Below are positions 58,290 through 64,000 of a DNA stretch of 64,000 nt, piece by piece. The stretch is taken from contig JAMXBB010000004.1 of assembly GCA_024138015.1 (NCBI GenBank), positions 75,381,443 through 75,445,442 of the forward strand, given 5' to 3'. The notes beneath the pieces are model-generated. The model searched no databases. It worked only from the letters and a program-made list of their open reading frames with translations, and was not told the origin of the DNA. Origin of the DNA: Lumnitzera littorea (Eukaryota > Streptophyta > Magnoliopsida > Myrtales > Combretaceae). Both the position numbers and the translations under genes were made by a program. Within the stretch, counting starts at the first letter, position 1. Each line of letters begins with the position of its first letter.

Positions 58290-59671
58290 AAACTAATTAT
58301 GTTGACAGACCATCCACTCGAGGGGGGAGTAAGGTTAGACTTATGCTAAGTAGCCTAAATGAGACAAAGAACCTACATGCGCTTAAGTTTGAATTCCTAG
58401 CCAACAACAAAAAGGTTTAATACGAAGCACTCATTGTGAGATTTAGGCTAGCCAAGGATGTTGGTGTAGGAAAGCTTAAACTTCACTCTGACTCTATGCT
58501 TGTATTCTAATAGGTTAGAAGCAAATTTGATGCAAGGAACGAGAGCATGTCTAAGTACCTTGTGGTCATACGAAACCTCACATCAAATGTCCCTTCTTAG
58601 AGCATTGCTAAGGTCCCTAGGATTGAGAACTTAAAGATAGATAAATTGTTGAAGTTGGCCTTTACTAGCATCCTCGAACTAGACAAGAAGGGAAAGAAGT
58701 ATTCATAGAGTATCAACCAAGCAAAAGCATCAATAAGAAACATCAAGAGGTCCTAAAGATAAGCCTACATCAACCAAGCCCTATTAGGTAGATCCTTTAC
58801 TTGAATATTTAAAATACAAAGCCATCCCGACAGATCAAAAGGAGGCAAGAAATCTGATGTGCAAAACTATGAACAGCACATTGATTAGTGATATCCTTTA
58901 CAAGCGAGGTCACAACCTTCCCTCCTCTGATGCCTTCAAATGAAAGAAGGACAACATGTCTTGGAGGGGCTGTGCATAGTAATCATATTAAGAGTTAGGC
59001 TCTTTACATTCGAGCTCTTTAACCCATCTACTATTGGCCTATAATGAAAGAAGATTCTAAATAGATGGTCTAAAAGTATGCACAAGTACCAGAGGCATGC
59101 TCCAATCAACCATGAACTAAGCACCAATCTCCAACCCTCGTGAGACTATAGTTATTCACTATATGTGGGTTTGATATCATCAGCCCCCTTTTTCAAAAGC
59201 AACTAGCTAGCAATAGTACATGGTAGTGGCTATCAACCATTTCATAAAATGGGTAAACGCAAAGGTCATTGCCAAAATCACAAAGAAAAACATTGTAGCG
59301 CTTATTCTTAACCATTTTCTCACTAAGTTCGACATTCTCTATACCTTAATCATTGATCGTGGGATGCAGTTTGATAACAACAAGTTCAAAGACCTTTTAA
59401 GGCTTACTAAGTGAACATCGACTACACTTCAATCACACGTCCCTAATCTAATGGGTAAGTTGAGGCTATAAACAAAACAAGCCTAAATAGTCTCAAAAAG
59501 CAGGCAAATCAAGCCAAAAGGAGATGGTCTAACAAGCTCTCTTACATCTTGTGGAGATAACGAACCATATATAAACACCAATCGAAGAGACTCCCTTCCA
59601 CTTCACCTTTGGCTTAAAAGGCCATCCTACCAATCAAACTAAAACTCTTAAACATTCAAACTCAGTCCCTG

Positions 59672-59679
59672 GATATGAA
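59672..59679. repeat. hAT target-site duplication, left (decayed)
   Basis: GATATGAA; the right copy 60321-60328 is GACATAAG, 5 of 8 matching, all three differences transitions. Confidence 0.45.
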
Positions 59680-60320
59680 TAAGGTTACAAACGAGTCCAA
59701 CCGAGCTTCTATAAGTTCAGGTTTGGCTCATTTAAAAATTATAAAACTTAAGATGAGCTTTTTATCGAGGCTACAATTGAGGCTCAAGCTCAGTACATTT
59801 AGATAAACAAGCTTTGCCTTAAGTTCAAGCTTGGCTCGTTTATTAATCAAGTTCAAGCCAAGCTGAGCATAAAGCAAGCCAATCTCAAGCCTTCTTACGA
59901 TTCTAAGTGTAAAAAATGAAGAAATAGATAAATAAATAGATTAACGAATGATGAATAAGGATTAGATTGTATATCATATATTATCCTATAACATATTTAT
60001 ATAGTTATATTATTTTATAGATATTAGCTTTTGGATTTTAATAATATATAGTATATGACATATAATATATAGCAACATTTGTAATATACATAAAGCTTGT
60101 ACACTTACTCACTAGCTTAAACAAGCCAGGTCACGAGCCTAAGTGAGTAGGCTCATGAGCTTAAACTAGAGCTCAAGCTCAACTCAATTAGTTAAACGAG
60201 CTTTATCTTGAGCTCAAGTTTAGCTCATTTACTAATCAAGTTCTCAAGGTCAAGCTTAGCTAAGCTTTGAGTAATTCACAAGCAGCTCAACTCATCGAGC
60301 TTGGCTCATTTGTAACCCTA
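59680..60320. mobile_element. Non-autonomous hAT element (641 bp)
   Basis: Termini TAAGGTTACAAACGAGTCCA and, on the other strand, TAGGGTTACAAATGAGCCAA form inverted repeats. Subterminal GAGCTCAAGCTC / TTGGCTC(G/A)TTTA words recur on both sides, typical of the plant hAT type beginning TAGGGTTACAAACGAGC. No transposase. It splits the T4 integrase C-terminal region. Confidence 0.75.
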
Positions 60321-60328
60321 GACATAAG
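60321..60328. repeat. hAT target-site duplication, right (decayed)
   Basis: GACATAAG; see the left copy. Confidence 0.4.
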
Positions 60329-60787
60329 GATCAACCAAATTGGCCTAACGACCATCCTAAACACCATCAAGGATGTCTAAGATCAAGCCAAGGTCTAAAT
60401 AGCCTCTTACTAGCATAGAGCCACTCAGTATCATGATAAAAAGGTCAGGCACAGTGTCTTTTGTCTTTTAACATTAAGATCTCATCTACAAAAAGCTTAA
60501 GGCCACTAGGCTACAATAAAACCAAGGGAAGTTGGGAGGACACAGTTAGAGTCAAAGAAGCCATTGGGAATAAAGCTTACAAACTAGAGAGACTAGATGG
60601 TCAGCCCTAAACTAGCAACCTCTAAATGTATCTCAATCAATGGTTATGCATTATAACGCTCTTTGTATAGTGTTGCATATTAATAAGAATCCATGACATA
60701 ATCACTCTATGCCCCTATGCATACTAAGTCCTCGCCTCATCTAAAGTAAACAAATTACTACTGAGCCAAGCCTTACCCTTATTGCCT

Positions 60788-61000
60788 GGGCTCCTAATGG
60801 CATCAAATCCTGTTATACGGACTCTTGATGGACTTCAATCACTAGTGTTTTTCATAAGCATGTGAGCTCCTAACAACCTTAAGTCCTACTACACGAACTC
60901 TTGATCAATATCTGGTCTTGAAGCATAGAACCCTGAGAATATCAAGTCCCGGTCCTTACAAGGACTAACGGACTCTTAATCACCATAAGGTCTTGGCCTT
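60788..61000. repeat. ~65-75 bp tandem repeat, 3 copies, in the T4 3' region
   Basis: Units open (G/A)AGCTCCTAA or GAACCCTGA, then ATCAAGTCC, ACGGACTCTTGAT and TCTTG. Placed just past the integrase end, as 3' arrays are in E1, H2 and E2. Confidence 0.65.
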
Positions 61001-61475
61001 CTATGACGCCAAAAAACCACCAACCTTTTTAGATTATGTCAGACGGAATCCCCAATCCGGCCTATGTAGGTAAACCCATCAACAAGGACCGAAGGCAAAA
61101 TGCCCGAGGAACTCCCCATATAAAAGTACTTTATCCCTCCCACCCTATAGGAAATCTAGTTGAGCAAAGCTATAGCCAACAAATCCCCTTGATTAGCTTA
61201 AGGCTCAGATAGGGCAATATGTTTCAAATTACGGCTAACAAAAGCAAAAGCAAAATGAAGAACAACAGAATCTCATTAAACAAACAAATTCTTTACAAGA
61301 TAGGTAGGGTCAACATACCAACCTGGAAACCCTAATGCAACTAGGAATAAAAGACCCCTCGAGCACATCAACTTGGACTAAAAACTTGATATCAAGTCAG
61401 CTTATGTATAAAAAATTGGGGAAGGAAAGAAAAAGTGAAGGATAAAACAATTATCCTAAAGAATTACATCAAAAT
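61001..61475. other. T4 3' non-coding region
   Basis: CCCGAGGAACTCCCC and similar words typical of TAT 3' regions; no coding. Confidence 0.4.
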
Positions 61476-62380
61476 TTACACCATAAAGGTTGACATTCCA
61501 ACTTGAAATAGACATGTCAAAACAACAGGAAATTGTAGAAAGTTTGAACAAAGATCTTCATCAACCAGTAAAAGGATTATAGGTGACTTTAACACCTTAG
61601 CTGTCCCTTGCTTCAATAGTTTATCCCAAATGGGTAAGCTCAACCGAGGGTAAGGCACCTTCCGACAAATTCATACTCAACAGTGAAGGAACATCTTCTA
61701 CTTGGTCCACTTAATTGTGCTCCTCAAACTCCTTCTCCCCTTTTATGATCATCTACTTCATCATCCTCTCTCGCTTTAAACTGCTTTTGGTTAAAAGGTA
61801 GATAGTTAAGGTCAAAATGAAGTTGTGCCGCTAAGATTCTTTAACCTAAACATGCCAATTCCTTGGAGCAGTTTCTTCCAAAGGAGTTGACGCTATTCCT
61901 CATTATTCATAATGTCTTGAAAAGACTCTCCTTTTAACATGACTCTATCCACCTAAGCAACAAAACTGCTCTCCAGCTTTAGAAGCCTCACCCTTTTATG
62001 GTCAACTTTCAATCGAAGCTGTAAATCTCCTCATATTTCTCCTCTTGAAGAGTGGCCTGCCAACTTAAAACAACGCTTAAGCTTCGTTAATTGCAAACTG
62101 CCAAGTCCTTGACTTCAGCTTCAAAATCCCTATTACCTTTCTCCAGCTTTCCCACTTTGTAGGCCAAATTGGCCTTTGCCCACAACTCAACTTCCACATG
62201 CACCTTTAAGGCCTTCTCTCTTCTTCAGTCTTTACCAAAGCTCATTCACCTCGACCATATGACATCAAGCCCCTCTTGAACCTTACCATTCTTTACCTCA
62301 ACCTCTAAGCCCTTTACAATAATTTAGAAATATCATCAGAAAACTTCATATAACCATCTACGCCTCTTCACCACCCCCTC

Positions 62381-62404
62381 TCCCCCCCCCCCCCCCCCCC
62401 CCCC
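62381..62404 (+). repeat. C homopolymer run
   Basis: 24 consecutive C; length may be inexact in the assembly. Confidence 0.9.
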
Positions 62405-63618
62405 TTTACCCACCCCAAAACCTAGAGTCTTAGATGCTTCAAAACTATGGTCTCGTAATCAATTTAGAGCTATCCTACCTTGTTTAGCTCTTCCCCCTAA
62501 ATGTCCAAACTCTTCATCATATGAGAATTCAACTACAACCAGACGTATGTCTAATTAGATAAGAGAAAGACAAGAAAGGGAACAAGTATGCCAAGGGTAC
62601 AGGACTTGCACTAAAAAGCTTGTTACTAATCAACCTCTTAAATCCATCCTTATCCAAGCCCTACAAACTCCACTTCAGTATTAGTTCGTTCCAAGGTATG
62701 ATCGAACCCCTCAAGATCATAAAGCTTTTAATCCTGTTATACGTACCATTAATGATGGAACACGTGCCCACCACCTTCTAAATGATGCACTCCAACTAGA
62801 GATGGAGTATAGGAGGTAGTCGGCTCCTCTAGTCTTTCGTTCACCAACTAAGCTCTCCCCTTTACCTTACCTAAACAAGCTCATGCACAAACACAAAATC
62901 CTCATCTACTTGGGTGATCTCCTTAACCTAAGCAATTGGAGTACTCTGTCCAACAACCTCTTCATGAGATCGTTTCCTCGATGATTGGTTAACCCCTTCA
63001 CCAAACCTTCTCTTTCAACTTCAATCGTGCAAAAGGGGGATCTGCACTAAGCTGAAGGGGAACTCCCACAATCTCATCATGAATTAGCAATTCCAATTCC
63101 TTAGTCACCTGAATAGGAATCTTCTCTCACTAAGCTACAACCGCCCTAAATTTTTATTACCTTGCTTCTAAGTAGTAGTGCATGCGAGACCATTCAGCTC
63201 AACATCCCTAAGCTACATATACGCAAAAACAAAAATGAGAGAAAAGGAGGTCAATGGAAAGCCAAAATAAGCCTATAAACAAAATACCATGTTGAGCATG
63301 AGTTCTTAAAAAGAAGATAGTGGACCTCATTCCCCAAGCATACAAAACAGACAGCTTCCCCTTAGCAAACCCAACTCATACGACACTGAAGGCTCACATA
63401 CCTCCCACATCCCACACACTATTAGCCAATTTACCCTTGTTAAGATATTCATCCATAATCTTATCTACATACCAATAACAGCCCGACCTTAACTACTAGC
63501 TTGTCCTTTGTTGGGTCCACTGCAGCTCCATCCTTAGGCCCTAAATCTTTAAGGCTTGACATCCTAATCAACTCTACCTACTCCGTCCAAGAATCCATAC
63601 AGATGCTCGAATTAACCA

Positions 63619-63634
63619 TAAAAAAAAAAAAAAA
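63619..63634 (+). repeat. A homopolymer run
   Basis: About 15 A, on the minus strand part of the WKNKFFF-coding stretch. Confidence 0.85.
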
Positions 63635-63958
63635 CTTATTTTTCCAATGATGTTCAGGAGACTTGAGTACGATGAACAGCTTCCTATTATGTCCATGGAG
63701 AGGTAATACCAATGATTATTAATGTGCTTCAACGGGGGGCTGACCCTCCCTACCCATCAAGCATCACAACTAAAGTAGTTAGAAGAATCATCTCCTCGTG
63801 CTATACCTGCTAAACTAATGATGGAAAGTGGAAAGATGTAGGAGTGCTTGAAACTTAATGAATTCTCAATGTGAAATTGCTAAGAGTATCAAATATGAAA
63901 GGGATGAGTAGCAAATCTAGAAGAAGAAAGTGAAGAAGGAAGAAAAGGAGAGATCTAA

Positions 63959-63968
63959 TATTTATAAA
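63959..63968 (-). promoter_or_regulatory. Candidate promoter for the antisense ORF
   Basis: Minus-strand TTTATAAATA followed by a 40-base pyrimidine-rich leader (CTCTCCTTTTCTTCCTTC...), about 110-200 bases ahead of the antisense reading frame; a plausible core promoter, untested. Confidence 0.4.
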
Positions 63969-64000
63969 CGAGCGCTCTCAAGAGTCTAAACAATGGTTGT

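Larger units (their letters stand above)
58290..60650 (+). pseudogene. TAT-type gypsy RNase H and integrase remnant (T4)
   Basis: Begins with RNase H: ALKFEFLANNKKV, YEALIVRFRLAKDVGVGKL and LHSDSMLV (usual FKASNNEAEYEAL, SDSQLV). The integrase core from 59220 reads VVAINHFIKWVNAKVIAKIT (first Asp reads Asn), TKFDILYTLIIDRGMQFDNN and, in another frame, VEAINKTSLN, retaining the second Asp and the Glu. The C-terminus resumes after a hAT insert with RATQYHDKKVRHSVF and RVKEAIGNKAYKLERLDGQP. RT, protease and gag are not found upstream. Many stops and shifts. Confidence 0.8.
61476..63850 (-). pseudogene. Possible antisense ORF of the TAT element, degenerate
   Basis: On the minus strand, opposite to T4 pol, peptides HINNHWYYLSM and, one frame over, RKLFIVLKSPEHHWKNKFFF (about 63740-63620) resemble the W.YF......L....SS...WK..FFFV region of the plant-transposon proteins encoded antisense in the 3' part of some TAT/Grande elements. 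Further down, Lys/Glu-rich stretches (EVEVKNGKVQEG, LRLKVDHKRVRLLKLES, MLKGESFQDIMNNEE) fit its coiled-coil part. Stops and shifts are many, a 24-C run interrupts it, and a 60-residue open stretch ends it at 61476. Its role is unknown even in intact relatives. Confidence 0.45.

Overview
The window is AT-rich nuclear DNA from a flowering plant. I see no intact protein-coding gene, no rRNA operon and no CRISPR. What can be identified is almost entirely decayed transposable elements nested inside one another: Ty3/gypsy LTR retrotransposons of the Reina (chromovirus) and TAT lineages, LTRs of a Tekay/Del type, one plant L1-like LINE, a small solo LTR that carries a 5S rRNA-derived segment (Cassandra-type TRIM), two hAT-type elements and one MITE-like inverted repeat. 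LTRs of 2 to 4 kb, a tRNA-iMet primer-binding site and RNase H/integrase fragments with many stops all point to a plant heterochromatic or intergenic retrotransposon cluster. The species cannot be named from this.

Layout. 1-3724 is a probable minus-strand LTR that interrupts a plus-strand LTR (3725-4440). That LTR sits in the gag of a minus-strand TAT element (H1), whose gag pieces are 4441-4919 and 14546-15239 and whose LTR is 15240-19135. The two gag pieces are separated by a 9.6-kb minus-strand element (E1, 4920-14545) with an ACATG target duplication; E1 contains a 5'-truncated Reina element (R1). The H1 LTR carries a 715-bp hAT element. From 19136 to 23470 a ~86-bp tandem array is interrupted by a second truncated Reina element (R2). 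25250-28110 is the 5' end of a third Reina element (R3: LTR, primer-binding site, gag), with a solo LTR inside its gag (AGGAC duplication).

29450-37240 is a minus-strand RT/RNase H region (H3) split by a complete but internally deleted plus-strand TAT element (E2, 30019-36818, ATAAG duplication). 37.2-42.4 kb is mostly anonymous AT-rich DNA with one LTR-like block. 42.4-47.0 kb is a plus-strand LINE, split by the 201-bp 5S-bearing solo LTR (42751-42951, CCATA duplication) and by a larger LTR-like block. 47-53 kb is anonymous except for microsatellites, a MITE-like inverted repeat and an 86-bp tandem array. 53.4-57.2 kb is a probable Tekay-type LTR. 58.3-60.7 kb is a plus-strand TAT RNase H/integrase remnant carrying a hAT element, followed by a tandem-repeat 3' region and a degenerate antisense reading frame (about 63.8 to 61.5 kb) with its own TATA-like box.

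The strongest evidence is structural. For three insertions (E1, the solo LTR in R3 gag, and the 5S-bearing LTR in the LINE), removing the insert plus one duplication copy rejoins the host reading frame. For E2 in H3 the host peptides continue directly across the site. Host elements decayed by many stops and frameshifts; none of the coding regions is expected to make a functional protein.
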